Positions 18,644 to 27,514 are shown, counted from the first letter of the stretch. The stretch: 56,787 bases of DNA from Corynebacterium sp. HMSC27B11 (GCF_001815985.1 NZ_KV823570.1:1-56787); one strand, 5' to 3'. A program made the numbers and translations. The notes: generated from the letters alone by a model not told the origin.

Positions 18644-18669
18644 TTGGGCTGTGGTTCGCCACAGCCCAA
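18644..18669. terminator. Perfect hairpin with TTCG loop
   Basis: TTGGGCTGTGG and CCACAGCCCAA form an 11-bp perfect stem closed by the very stable TTCG tetraloop. It lies between convergent glf and tetR. There is no T run, so it may act as a bidirectional or factor-assisted terminator. Confidence 0.75.
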
Positions 18670-18709
18670 GGACGCAGGCCCGGGGCCGCGCCAAGATGAT
18701 CCAGCGCTG

Positions 18710-19270
18710 CTAGACCAGCGCCTCGGCCATCGCGTACAGCGTCTGCCGTGCATGGTCGAAGGCCTCCGGGCTGTCGACCATCTCCGCTGCCCTCCCGATC
18801 GCCGCGTTCAGCAGGGCGATGTCCACCGGGGCCACGCCCGGGCAGAAGTCCGCGACGATGGTCTGGAAACCGGCGTGCGAGCGCTGCACCTCTTCATCGG
18901 CGAAGGCCGCCGGGAAGCTCTGCGCCGCGGCCACCAGCGGGCCGTGGGCGCCGTGGGCGAAGAGATCCAGCGTGGCGTCCACATAAGCGCGAATCCGCTG
19001 GTGCGGCTCCGGTGGAGCGTCCGCGATCTTGGCCTCCAGCTCCGCGTTCCACTCCTGGGTGGACTGGATCAGCAGCTGCACCAGAAGATCGTGTTGGGAG
19101 GAGACGTAGCGGTACACGCTAGGGCGGGCGAGCCCGACCTCCGCGGCGACCTCCGCGAGGGTGGGGACCTTGCCGCGGTGCTCCACGATCAGCCTTTCGG
19201 CGGCTTCCAGCACCGCGCGGTGCTGGACCGCGCGGTGCTCGGCGACCGTCTCCTCCGTAATCTTGGGCAT
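18710..19270 (-). CDS. TetR family transcriptional regulator
   Basis: 186 residues. The N-terminal helix-turn-helix is at about 17-65 (RAVLEAAERLIVEHRGKVPTL, then VAAEVGLARPSVYRYVSSQHDLL). The remaining helical domain is ligand-binding and of unknown specificity. It is the last gene of a leftward set permease-ATPase-regulator, 21 bases after the ATPase stop, and probably controls that exporter through the palindrome at 21198-21212. Confidence 0.88.
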   Translation of the reverse strand: MPKITEETVAEHRAVQHRAVLEAAERLIVEHRGKVPTLAEVAAEVGLARPSVYRYVSSQHDLLVQLLIQSTQEWNAELEAKIADAPPEPHQRIRAYVDATLDLFAHGAHGPLVAAAQSFPAAFADEEVQRSHAGFQTIVADFCPGVAPVDIALLNAAIGRAAEMVDSPEAFDHARQTLYAMAEALV

Positions 19271-19291
19271 ACTCCCGAGTCTACGTCGGAC

Positions 19292-19966
19292 CTAGTCGGC
19301 CACACTCAGGCGACCGTCCACCATCTCGTAGACCTTGTCGCAGTGGCCAAGGACCTCGTAATCATGGGTGACCATCACGCCCGCCACGTTGAACTCGTGG
19401 CACTCGCGGGCGAGCAGCTCCACGATCTCCTGGGAGCGGCTGCGATCCAGGGCCGCGGTCGGCTCGTCGACCAGTAGAACCTGCGGGTTTCCGACCAGCG
19501 CCCGGGCGATGCCCACCCGCTGGCGTTCACCGCCAGAGAGGCTGCCCGGGAGATGCTGGGCGCGCCGGGTCATGCCGACCTTCCCCAGCAGTTCGGCATT
19601 GGAGTAGCGCCCCCGCTTGCCGATCACGCGCGCGGCCAGCTCCAGCTGCTCCTCCGCGGTCAGGGCAGAAGGCAAGCTGCCGGAGGACTGGAAGACGAAA
19701 CCGATATTTTCGCGGCGAACCTTCGCCAGGCCCGCATCGTCGAGGCCGGTGATGTCCTGGCCCGCGACCTCCACCCGCCCAGAATCCGGGCTGGTTAGCG
19801 CGCCCGCCACGGCGAGCAGCGTGGACTTGCCGGACCCGGAAGGCCCAACGATGGCCACGAACTCGCCCGGCGTCACGGCGAGGTTCACGTGGTCGAGGGC
19901 GGTGACCTGGGAATCGCCGTCGCTGTACTGGATGGTGACATCGCTGAGGTTCAGTGCGTGGCTCAT
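19292..19966 (-). CDS. ABC transporter ATP-binding protein, MacB/LolD type
   Basis: 224 residues from ATG 19966 with AGGAGA upstream. Walker A is GPSGSGKST, the signature is LSGGERQRVGIARAL, Walker B is VLLVDEPTAALD, and the His switch is in VMVTHDYEV. Its start overlaps the permease stop as ATGA. The pair should form a mechanotransmission-type ABC system that moves a substrate, possibly a drug, peptide or lipoprotein, across or out of the membrane. Confidence 0.93.
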   Translation of the reverse strand: MSHALNLSDVTIQYSDGDSQVTALDHVNLAVTPGEFVAIVGPSGSGKSTLLAVAGALTSPDSGRVEVAGQDITGLDDAGLAKVRRENIGFVFQSSGSLPSALTAEEQLELAARVIGKRGRYSNAELLGKVGMTRRAQHLPGSLSGGERQRVGIARALVGNPQVLLVDEPTAALDRSRSQEIVELLARECHEFNVAGVMVTHDYEVLGHCDKVYEMVDGRLSVAD

Positions 19967-21111
19967 CGGTTCTCTCCTAGGGCTGCGAGCGGGTTGGTGC
20001 GGGTGACGCGGTAGACGGCAACGACCGCGCCGATCAGGCCCGCGAAAAACAGGATCAGGCTGCCGCCGATGACGGAGCCGAACTCGGTGGCGTACGGCAT
20101 GGCGGTGCGCTCCAGCAGGCTGCCCAGGCCGACGGCGATGAGCGCGCCGGCAACGATTGCCAGTGCGAGGATGCTCACGGCCTGGCCCAGGCTGTCGCGC
20201 AGCAGGAAGCCCTTCGTGGCGCCCATGGCGCGCAGCGTGGCGATACTGCCCGCCCGCTGGATCGTCCAGACCAGGAAGAACGCGCCGGTGACCAGGGCCG
20301 CGATCACGAAGAGGAACCACTTGATCATCGTCAGCGTCATCATCTCCGCCGTGTAGCCGGGGGAGGAGTCGAAGCTTTCCTTCAAGGTATGGACGTCCAG
20401 CCCGGCGGCCTGCGACAGTACTGCGGTGTCTGCCTTGTCCGCGGTCTTCGCGACGACGACGGAGGCCTCCTCGTAGGCTTCCGGCTTCACTGCCTCGCCG
20501 TGGCGAGCGCCCGCGTGGATTTCCTGCCACACGTCCAGCGGCAGGTAGGCGACGTCGACGTGGCCGAAGGTGCGCTGCCCGTCGGCGAAGCCGGTGACCT
20601 TGAGCGGGGTCTCCAGCCGGTCGACGGTGATCGTGTCCCCGACCTCGATGCCTTCATCCGCCAAGGTGGCGGAAAGAATGACCTCGTGCGGGGTGCTGGT
20701 CTGCTCGCCGCGGTCGGCGGCCGGGCTCATGGCTGGCAGGCCAGGCGGGGCGATGAAGGAGTCGGGACGTACGCCGAGCAGGGTCAGGTCCACGGCGGTG
20801 CCGTCCTGGTTGTGGGCGTTGGCGATGGTGAGCCCGAGTGGGGCGGTGTCGGTGATCCCGTCGAGCTCGGCCATCTTCCCGGCTTCGTCGACGTCGACGA
20901 TGGAGCGGGTGAACGCGGAGTCCGTTTGGGTGCCGCGTTCGAAGGCGATGACGTCCGCGTCCAGAGCCTTCAGGCCAGAGACGCCGTCGTTGACGAGGCC
21001 GGCGGTGAGGCCGGAGATGATGACGACGAGCAGGGACATCAGCCCGAGGACGACGCCCATCAGTAGGAATCGGGTCCGCGCGAACAGCATTTCGCGCCAG
21101 GCTAGGAACAT
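19963..21111 (-). CDS. FtsX/MacB-type ABC transporter permease
   Basis: 382 residues. One membrane segment near the N-terminus (17-38), a periplasmic domain of about 200 residues, and three membrane segments at about 262-380 give the FtsX-like fold. The last part contains LRAMGATKGFLLRDSLGQA, the conserved coupling region of MacB permeases. It is first in the operon with the ATPase and TetR genes. Confidence 0.9.
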   Translation of the reverse strand: MFLAWREMLFARTRFLLMGVVLGLMSLLVVIISGLTAGLVNDGVSGLKALDADVIAFERGTQTDSAFTRSIVDVDEAGKMAELDGITDTAPLGLTIANAHNQDGTAVDLTLLGVRPDSFIAPPGLPAMSPAADRGEQTSTPHEVILSATLADEGIEVGDTITVDRLETPLKVTGFADGQRTFGHVDVAYLPLDVWQEIHAGARHGEAVKPEAYEEASVVVAKTADKADTAVLSQAAGLDVHTLKESFDSSPGYTAEMMTLTMIKWFLFVIAALVTGAFFLVWTIQRAGSIATLRAMGATKGFLLRDSLGQAVSILALAIVAGALIAVGLGSLLERTAMPYATEFGSVIGGSLILFFAGLIGAVVAVYRVTRTNPLAALGENR

Positions 21112-21197
21112 GGGAAAACCTTCTGCGTATTTGGAAACTAGTGCGCGGCGGTAAACCGCGAAGAAATTAAGCGAAAAAGCCGCTGGAAGCTAACTTA

Positions 21198-21212
21198 GCA
21201 ACACAGTGTTGC
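21198..21212. promoter_or_regulatory. Candidate TetR operator upstream of the ABC exporter
   Basis: GCAACACAGTGTTGC is a perfect 15-bp palindrome, 87 bases upstream of the permease start. GTTGCCAA-ATG recurs at 21208 and 21230, 22 bases apart, about two helical turns. The size and place suit a TetR dimer site. Confidence 0.5.
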
Positions 21213-21360
21213 CAACATGAAAACAAGGCGTTGCCAAGATGGGGAAAGGGGCAGGTCAGTGGCGATTTCGAAGGGGCGGGGCGTCGGCGAGGATGGTGCC
21301 AAAGTGACGGCAGTGACCCGCCGTGCCGTCGCTGTGTCTCAGCTAGGAGTTGGCTGGCAA

Positions 21361-21389
21361 TTGGATCTACGCGCCAGATGTACGACAAT
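21361..21389 (+). promoter_or_regulatory. Promoter of the secreted SGNH hydrolase gene
   Basis: TTGGAT (21361-21366) and GACAAT (21384-21389) are 17 bases apart. Transcription would start near 21396, leaving a leader of about 70 bases. The rest of the region 21213-21360 shows no gene. Confidence 0.45.
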
Positions 21390-21467
21390 GAAAAACCGCG
21401 AAGCGGCACGAAGCTGCGAGAAGTGCAGAACAATAGAGTTTCCAACGCAAAACCAAGGGATGGGTAG

Positions 21468-22331
21468 ATGCTGAAGAAGAAGATGTCGAAAATGCTCGCG
21501 GGGCTCGCCGCAGTCGTGATGGCCGGCAGCGCAGTCACCGCAACGGCCCCAGCCGCCGACGCCGCGCCGCGCAACGTCGTCCTCTTCGGCGACTCCATGT
21601 GGTCCAACGGCACCGGCACCTTCCCATCCCAGATGGCGGAGTTCTGGCAGGGCCCGGGCAAGGTCACCGGCAACGCCCCGGCGGAGGGGCGCTGCAAGCG
21701 CGGCCAGGTCCGCGTCGCCGCGAGCCTGCAGCGCCAGACCGGCGTGAAGGTCGAGGACTACGCCTGCAACGGCGCGGTCGCCTACGCCCCATCCAACGGG
21801 GATAACAACCTCAAGCGCCAGGTCGACCAGGCCATCGCCCACGGCAATCTCAACCGCTCCACCCGCGCGGTGTTTATGAACATCGGCATCCTGGACAACA
21901 TCAAGGCCCCGGGCCACATCAACGTCCAGACCCGCAACTTCGTCGCCGGCGTGCGCCCGCAGGTCGAGCGCATCAAGCGCGCAGCCCCGAACGCCAAGGT
22001 CGCCTTCGTGGGCTACCCGCACATCGTCGATAAGTACGGCACCGGCTGCTGGATCCAGACCCACGCCCTGCAGCGCGTCGCGCTGACCATCCCGCCGGTG
22101 CGCATGGCCCAGGACGCCGCCCAGCACTGGCAGCGTGAAGCCGCGAAGGCCACCGGCGTGGGCTGGATCGACATGGAAGGCCCGACCCGCGCCAACGGCA
22201 CCTGCGCGCCAGCGAACCAGCGCTACGTCTCCGGCCTGGTCGACAACACCTCGACGCCCTACAACATGACCACCCACCTCACCAAGGTTGGTAACGAGGG
22301 CGTGGCGCGCATCCTCTCCCGCCACATCTAA
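21468..22331 (+). CDS. Secreted SGNH (GDSL-like) hydrolase
   Basis: 287 residues. Positions 1-33 are a signal peptide (basic start, hydrophobic core, AADAA cleavage site). The nucleophile is Ser43 in VLFGDSMWSN (GDS motif), and a conserved His near the C-terminus is in NMTTHLTKVGNEG. Cysteines at several positions suggest disulfides outside the cell. Such enzymes are esterases or lipases; a link to envelope lipids is suggested by its place between the exporter and glfT2. A start at 21483 is also possible. Confidence 0.8.
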   Translation: MLKKKMSKMLAGLAAVVMAGSAVTATAPAADAAPRNVVLFGDSMWSNGTGTFPSQMAEFWQGPGKVTGNAPAEGRCKRGQVRVAASLQRQTGVKVEDYACNGAVAYAPSNGDNNLKRQVDQAIAHGNLNRSTRAVFMNIGILDNIKAPGHINVQTRNFVAGVRPQVERIKRAAPNAKVAFVGYPHIVDKYGTGCWIQTHALQRVALTIPPVRMAQDAAQHWQREAAKATGVGWIDMEGPTRANGTCAPANQRYVSGLVDNTSTPYNMTTHLTKVGNEGVARILSRHI

Positions 22332-22410
22332 GGCATCACCGATAGCTCGCTGGGGCTCGCCCGCAAGGCACGGCCCCAAGCGGCTCACACAACGCGCGAG
22401 CCCGCGCACA

Positions 22411-22468
22411 TACGCCACGGCCCGCACCGGATCTCCACAGCGAGAAAGCCGGTGCGGGCCGTGGCGTA
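22411..22468. terminator. Long perfect stem-loop after the SGNH hydrolase gene
   Basis: Two 20-base arms (22411-22430 and 22449-22468) are exactly complementary, with an 18-base loop. The arms are very GC-rich and no T run follows. A 20-bp perfect stem is longer than most terminators and might also block read-through into glfT2, whose transcription starts just after it. Confidence 0.65.
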
Positions 22469-22493
22469 CTGCCATCAGGGGCGGGTCGTGGGG

Positions 22494-22499
22494 GATAAT
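22494..22499 (+). promoter_or_regulatory. Candidate -10 box for the glfT2 operon
   Basis: GATAAT is a near-ideal -10 hexamer, 51 bases before the glfT2 ATG. No clear -35 box is seen at 17 bases upstream, which is common in corynebacteria. Confidence 0.45.
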
Positions 22500-22550
22500 A
22501 GGGGCGATTACCCATCACTATTGTCTGATCTGAAGGTTTGACCTGCTCAT

Positions 22551-24635
22551 ATGACTGGACACTCCAGCAAAAACTTTGACGATACTCGCCTCGCCCGCAT
22601 CATCCTGCCGAAGCGGGGCGAGCCGCGCGACGTCCGCAGCCTCTACATCGTGGAGAACGAGTCCACGACCACCGGCCGCGTCACCGCGCTGTCCCGCACC
22701 GAGTGCCGCATCCCGGCCGGCGCGGAGATCTCCTTCGAGACATACTTCAACGCCTTCCCCGCCTCCTACTGGCGCCGTTGGTCCCAGCTGGACGAGGTTC
22801 AGCTGCGCATCGAGCTGACCGGCGAGGCCCGCGTGGACATCTACCGCTCCAAGATCGACGGTTCCCGCATCGCCGTGACCGGCGCGGACGTCGACGTCGA
22901 CGAGAAGGGGCGCGGCACCGCGGAGTTCACCGTCTCCCTGGCCCCCTTCGAGGACGGCGGCTGGATCTGGTTCGACCTGACCTGCGAGTCCGAGACCACC
23001 GTCCACTCCGCCGGCTGGTACGCCACCAAGCCCGCCGAGGGGCAGATCCTGCAGTCCCCGGCCGTCGTGCGCGACGCCGACACCGCAGCCGAAACCCACC
23101 TGAACCCGGGTGACAAGCTGCCCGCCGCCGAGCCACGCGTCACCATCGGCATCCCGACGTTCAACCGCCCGGCCGATGCGGTCGCCGCCCTCGAGGCGTT
23201 GGCCTCCGACCCGGAGGTCGGCAAGGTCATCGACGCGGTCATCATGCCAGATCAGGGTGATAAGCACCCGGCCGACGAGCCCGGTTTCCAGGCCGTCAGC
23301 GAGCACTTCGGTGAGAAGCTGCGCATCGTGCAGCAGGGCAACCTCGGTGGCTCCGGCGGCTACTCCCGCATCATGTACGAGGCCCGCCACGCCGAGCGCG
23401 GCACCACCAGCCCGTTCATCCTCTACATGGACGACGACATCCAGATCGAGCCGGACTCCGTCCTGCGTTCCCTGGCGGCTGCCCGCTACGCGCGTTCCCC
23501 GATGCTGATCGGCGGCCAGATGCTGAACCTGCAGGAGCGCAGCCACCTGCACACCATGGGTGAGGTCATCGACCGCGGCTCCTTCATGTGGACCGCCGCA
23601 CCCCACACCCACTACGACCACGACTTCTACAAGCACCCGCTGCGCGACCGCGGCTCCTACGGCAAGAACGCCTCCGGCGAGGAGATCGACTCCCGGGACC
23701 TGCACCGCCGCATCGACGTCGACTACAACGGCTGGTGGATGTGCATGATCCCGCGCGTCGTCGCGGACACGATCGGCCAGCCGCTCCCACTGTTCATCAA
23801 GTGGGACGACGGCGAGTTCGGCCTGCGTGCCAAGGACGCCGGCTTCCCGACCGCCTCCTGGCCAGGCATCGCGATCTGGCACATGGCCTGGTCCGATAAG
23901 GACGACGCCATCGACTGGCAGGCCTACTTCCACCTGCGCAACCGCCTCATCGTCGCCGCCATCCAGCACGAGGGCAGCCCGCGCGGCATCATTACCTCGA
24001 TGGCGAAGGCCACCGCCAAGCACCTGCTGTGCCTGGAGTACTCCACCGTCGCCATCCAGAATGAGGCGATGAAGGACTTCCTGGCCGGCCCGGAGCAGCT
24101 GTTCAGCATCCTGGACACCTCCCTGCCGCGCATCAACGCGCTGCGCAAGAGCTACCCGGATGCCGTGGTGATCCCGTCGGCTTCCGAGCTGCCTCACCCA
24201 TCCGGCGGGCCGCGCAACCTCACCCGCATCCCGCTGAGCATCCCGGCAAAGGTCAAGACGCTGGCTCAGGCTGTGATCAACAACGCTAAGCCGGCGGACG
24301 AGCGCCACCACGAGGTGCCGCAGGTCAGCCTGCCGCCGATCGAGGCCCGGTGGTTCAGCCTCTCCCGTGTGGACGGGGCGACCGTGACCACCGCCGACGG
24401 TCGGGGAGTGGTCTACCGCAAGCGCGACCGCGCCAAAATGCTGGAACTGGCCCGCGAGTCCATGCGCCTGCAGAAGCAGGTCGCGGAGCGCTTCGATGAG
24501 CTGCGCACCCGCTACCGCGAGGCGCACCCGTACCTGACGAGCCTCGAGGGCTGGGCGCAGATCTTCGAGCCGGACTCCGAGCTGGCCAAGGCCGGCCAGG
24601 ACTCCGATCTGGCGCCGAAGAAGGAGCGTGCCTAA
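22551..24635 (+). CDS. glfT2: Galactofuranosyltransferase GlfT2
   Basis: 694 residues. An N-terminal beta-sandwich domain (about 1-190) precedes a GT-A glycosyltransferase domain starting VTIGIPTFNRPADAV. The metal-binding triad is Asp294-296 (YMDDDIQIE), and Asp419-420 (KWDDGEFGLRAKDAG) is the catalytic DDxE-type motif. It polymerises the arabinogalactan galactan with alternating beta-1,5 and beta-1,6 links from UDP-galactofuranose, at the cytoplasmic face. Its stop overlaps the next start as TAATG, as expected for the conserved glfT2-PAP2-ubiA set (Rv3808c-Rv3806c). Confidence 0.96.
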   Translation: MTGHSSKNFDDTRLARIILPKRGEPRDVRSLYIVENESTTTGRVTALSRTECRIPAGAEISFETYFNAFPASYWRRWSQLDEVQLRIELTGEARVDIYRSKIDGSRIAVTGADVDVDEKGRGTAEFTVSLAPFEDGGWIWFDLTCESETTVHSAGWYATKPAEGQILQSPAVVRDADTAAETHLNPGDKLPAAEPRVTIGIPTFNRPADAVAALEALASDPEVGKVIDAVIMPDQGDKHPADEPGFQAVSEHFGEKLRIVQQGNLGGSGGYSRIMYEARHAERGTTSPFILYMDDDIQIEPDSVLRSLAAARYARSPMLIGGQMLNLQERSHLHTMGEVIDRGSFMWTAAPHTHYDHDFYKHPLRDRGSYGKNASGEEIDSRDLHRRIDVDYNGWWMCMIPRVVADTIGQPLPLFIKWDDGEFGLRAKDAGFPTASWPGIAIWHMAWSDKDDAIDWQAYFHLRNRLIVAAIQHEGSPRGIITSMAKATAKHLLCLEYSTVAIQNEAMKDFLAGPEQLFSILDTSLPRINALRKSYPDAVVIPSASELPHPSGGPRNLTRIPLSIPAKVKTLAQAVINNAKPADERHHEVPQVSLPPIEARWFSLSRVDGATVTTADGRGVVYRKRDRAKMLELARESMRLQKQVAERFDELRTRYREAHPYLTSLEGWAQIFEPDSELAKAGQDSDLAPKKERA

Positions 24636-25228
24636 TGGTCACGCAGGATTCTCAGACCGCCGGTCGCGTCGTGGGGGATCCGTTCGGTGAGACCCGCGCG
24701 CTGGTCGCGATCCAGAACGCGATCGGCGAGCCGGGGAGCGGCTCCAGCTTGGCCTCGGTGCAGCGCATCTCGCGCGGTATGAGCCACTTCGGGGAGCACG
24801 CACTCGGCTGGTTCGCAGTCTCCGCAGCGGGTGCCACGGCGGATAAGCCGCGCCGGGCCGAGTGGCTGGGCGTGGGTGTCTCCGCCTTCATCGCGCACGC
24901 TGCGAGCGTGATCATCAAGCGCATCGTGCGCCGACCCCGCCCGCACGACCCGGCGATTCGCATCGGCGTGGGCACCCCGTCCAAGCTGAGTTTCCCCTCC
25001 TCGCACGCCACCAGCTCCACCGCGGCGCTGGTGAGCATGGCGGACCTGACCGGGAAGAAGGCGCCCCTAGCGGGCGTTCCCGCGATGGGCTTTTCCCGCC
25101 TAGTCTTGGGCGTGCACTACCCGAGCGACGTGATCGTCGGTACGCTTATCGGGTTGACGACCAGCAAGGCGGTTCAGAAGACGATCGTCCCCCGCTTGAA
25201 GCAGCGGCTGAGCGGCCGCGGTGCCTAG
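24635..25228 (+). CDS. PAP2-family phosphatase of arabinogalactan donor synthesis
   Basis: 197 residues. The three phosphatidic-acid-phosphatase motifs are visible: KRIVRRPRP, PSSHATSS, and SRLVLGVHYPSDV. The Rv3807c family is placed in decaprenyl-phosphoryl ribose synthesis, where it would remove the 5-phosphate from the product of UbiA. Here it is coupled to glfT2 by a TAATG overlap and followed by ubiA after 45 bases. Confidence 0.92.
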   Translation: MVTQDSQTAGRVVGDPFGETRALVAIQNAIGEPGSGSSLASVQRISRGMSHFGEHALGWFAVSAAGATADKPRRAEWLGVGVSAFIAHAASVIIKRIVRRPRPHDPAIRIGVGTPSKLSFPSSHATSSTAALVSMADLTGKKAPLAGVPAMGFSRLVLGVHYPSDVIVGTLIGLTTSKAVQKTIVPRLKQRLSGRGA

Positions 25229-25273
25229 CGGGTTGAAAAGACACTTGTTTTCCACAGGGAGTGACGCGTAACA

Positions 25274-26326
25274 GTGAGCAATCGGGATCCAGAATCCTTC
25301 TTCGGCGGCGAGCCCCACACCTCCGGCATTGAGTCGGCGGATGCGACGGCGCGCCGCTACGAGGGCACGGAATATGACGCGTCGAAGACGAGCACCTCGG
25401 TGGAGGCGGAGAAGCTGCAGCCACCGAAGAACCTGCTCGACGGGATGATCAAGGCGCTGCGTCCGAAGCAGTGGGTGAAGAACGTCCTGGTCGTCGCCGC
25501 GCCCGTCGCGGCCGGTGGGGACGTCATCTTCCAGGGCCGCGTGCTGCTGGACATCCTCATCGCCTTCGTGGCCTTCTGCCTCGCCGCGTCCTCCATCTAC
25601 CTCATCAACGACGCCCGCGACGTCGAGGCCGACCGCCAGCACCCGACGAAGCGCTTCCGGCCGATCGCTGCTGGTGTGCTGCCGGTCTCGCTGGCCTACA
25701 TCATGTCGGTGGTGCTCATCGCCCTCGCGGTGGGCGGGTCCTTCCTGGCTAGCTCCGGGCCTGGGCTGGCCATCGTCGTGGCCGTGTACATCGCGCTGCA
25801 GCTGGGTTACTGCTTCGGCTGGAAGCACCAGCCGGTGATCGATATCGCCCTGGTCAGCTCCGGCTTCATGCTGCGCGCGATGGCCGGTGGCGTGGCGGCC
25901 GGGGTGATCCTGTCCCAGTGGTTCCTGCTGGTCGCGGCCTTCGGTTCCCTGTTCATGGCGGCTGGTAAGCGCTACGCGGAGCTGAAGCTCTCCCTGCGTT
26001 CGGGAGCGAAGATCCGCAAGTCTCTGGAAAGCTACACCCCGACCTACCTGCGTTTCGTGTGGACGCTGGCCGCAACAGCCGTGGTGCTGAGCTACGCGCT
26101 CTGGGGCTTTGATCTCTCCCAGCAGGTCAGCGGTGCGGCCGCGGTGTGGTACCAGATCTCGATGGTTCCATTCACGGTGGCGATCCTGCGCTACGCGGCT
26201 GATGTGGACCGCGGCGACGGCGGGGCGCCGGATGAAATCGCGCTCAACGACCGCGCTCTGCAGGTGTTGGCGCTGGCCTGGCTGGTGACGATCGGCATCG
26301 CGGTTTACGTGGTCCCGGCCCTCTAG
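25274..26326 (+). CDS. ubiA: Decaprenyl-phosphate phosphoribosyltransferase (UbiA family)
   Basis: 350 residues from a GTG at 25274. The first 55 residues are polar. A multi-helix membrane domain follows, with the prenyl-diphosphate/Mg motif INDARDVEADRQHP (Asp113, Asp116, Asp120) and the second aspartate-rich region later. It joins phosphoribose to decaprenyl phosphate, the first step to the arabinose donor DPA. The aftB gene, often next downstream in corynebacteria and mycobacteria, is missing; mycolyltransferase genes follow. Confidence 0.94.
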   Translation: MSNRDPESFFGGEPHTSGIESADATARRYEGTEYDASKTSTSVEAEKLQPPKNLLDGMIKALRPKQWVKNVLVVAAPVAAGGDVIFQGRVLLDILIAFVAFCLAASSIYLINDARDVEADRQHPTKRFRPIAAGVLPVSLAYIMSVVLIALAVGGSFLASSGPGLAIVVAVYIALQLGYCFGWKHQPVIDIALVSSGFMLRAMAGGVAAGVILSQWFLLVAAFGSLFMAAGKRYAELKLSLRSGAKIRKSLESYTPTYLRFVWTLAATAVVLSYALWGFDLSQQVSGAAAVWYQISMVPFTVAILRYAADVDRGDGGAPDEIALNDRALQVLALAWLVTIGIAVYVVPAL

Positions 26327-26363
26327 TATCCAAGAGAGTTTTCAAAGCAAAAGTTTTCATACG

Positions 26364-26408
26364 AACGGCATGGCGTTTCAGATAAAGATTTGATAACGTC
26401 ATGCCGTT
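26364..26408. promoter_or_regulatory. 14-bp inverted repeat upstream of the first mycolyltransferase gene
   Basis: AACGGCATGGCGTT (26364-26377) and AACGTCATGCCGTT (26395-26408) are complementary at 13 of 14 positions, with an AT-rich 17-base loop. It lies between ubiA and the mycolyltransferase ATG at 26435. It may be the ubiA terminator without a T run, a leader hairpin, or an operator. Confidence 0.6.
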
Positions 26409-26434
26409 AGTTATTCGTCTTTGAGGGATTTTTC

Positions 26435-27451
26435 ATGAACCTTAAAATGAGCTCCATGGTTATGGGCAAGCGCCTCACAGCAGTGCTGGTGGCCATCGCT
26501 ACTGCGCTCGGCATGGCGACCGTCGTTGCTCCGCAGGCATCGGCCGATACCCGTGGCGTGCTGCGCCCGGGCTGCACCTGGTCCCCGTACAAGTACTACG
26601 TGCAGGACTGCTGGGTCAGTTCGCCGTCGATGGGCCAGAAGATCAAGGTCCAGATCCAGGCTGCCTCCCGTGGCGGCAGTGCCGGTGTCTACTTCCTGGA
26701 CGGTCTGCGTGCTCCAGAGCACTACAGCGACTGGGTGGAGCTGGGGCATGCTCCGCGCAAGTTCGTCAACGACAACGTCACCCTGGCTATGCCGGTCGGT
26801 GGCAAGGGTCAGTTCTACACCGACTGGCAAGGCCACTGGGGTGGCAACAATGGCCCGCGTAAGCCGCGCTGGGAGACCTTCCTGACCCGTGAGCTGCCGA
26901 ATTACCTGGCCCGCGAGTTTGGCGTCTCCCGCACCAATAACTCCGTGGTTGGCCTGTCTATGGGTGCGATGGCCGCGATGAATCTTGCCGCGTGGCACCG
27001 CAACCAGTTCAAGCAGGTGACCTCCATGTCTGGTTACCTGAACCCGACCTTCCCGGGCATGTACTTCGCGATGGACTACTCGATGAAGGATTCTTCCGGT
27101 CCGGGTGCTCGCGTTGAAAACATGTGGGGTCCGCCGGCGAGCCCGGGTCGCTTCCGTAACGACCCGACCCTGAATGTCGGCCGTCTGCAGGGGATGCCGA
27201 TGTACCTCTCGGCTTCCCTTGGTGGCCCGACGCCGGATATCGACTTCGTGAACAACCCTGTTGTCGGAGCTAGCGCGGTCATGCTGGAGTTCTTCTCCCG
27301 CACCTCGACCGGAAAGTTTGAGCTGGCTGCGCGCGGCGCTGGCATTAACCCGGTCGTCAGCTACAGCCCTGTCGGTGTTCACAACTGGAATAACTGGGGC
27401 GCCGAGCTCAGCAAGGCTCGCCCGCACATCCTGCGCGCACTGGGTGCTTAG
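26435..27451 (+). CDS. cmt: Secreted mycolyltransferase (antigen 85 family)
   Basis: 338 residues with GAGGG before the ATG. Residues 1-37 are a signal peptide ending QASAD. The alpha/beta hydrolase nucleophile is Ser175 in GLSMGAM; the catalytic His is in SPVGVHNWNNW near the C-terminus. FLDGLRAPEHYSDW and PVGGKGQFYTDW are antigen 85 hallmarks. It transfers mycolate from trehalose monomycolate to arabinogalactan or a second trehalose outside the membrane. No C-terminal extension is present, unlike its neighbour. Confidence 0.95.
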   Translation: MNLKMSSMVMGKRLTAVLVAIATALGMATVVAPQASADTRGVLRPGCTWSPYKYYVQDCWVSSPSMGQKIKVQIQAASRGGSAGVYFLDGLRAPEHYSDWVELGHAPRKFVNDNVTLAMPVGGKGQFYTDWQGHWGGNNGPRKPRWETFLTRELPNYLAREFGVSRTNNSVVGLSMGAMAAMNLAAWHRNQFKQVTSMSGYLNPTFPGMYFAMDYSMKDSSGPGARVENMWGPPASPGRFRNDPTLNVGRLQGMPMYLSASLGGPTPDIDFVNNPVVGASAVMLEFFSRTSTGKFELAARGAGINPVVSYSPVGVHNWNNWGAELSKARPHILRALGA

Positions 27452-27514
27452 TCCGGTTCGAGCCTGATGGGATCGTGTTCTCCCGTGAATGGTTGAACAC
27501 CCTGGCTCTATAGA

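Noticed and set aside
19292..20530. A 412-residue frame reaching upstream of the ABC ATPase
   Set aside because: The first half is a shadow of the permease gene in another frame; the real ATPase starts at 19966 with an AGGAGA site.
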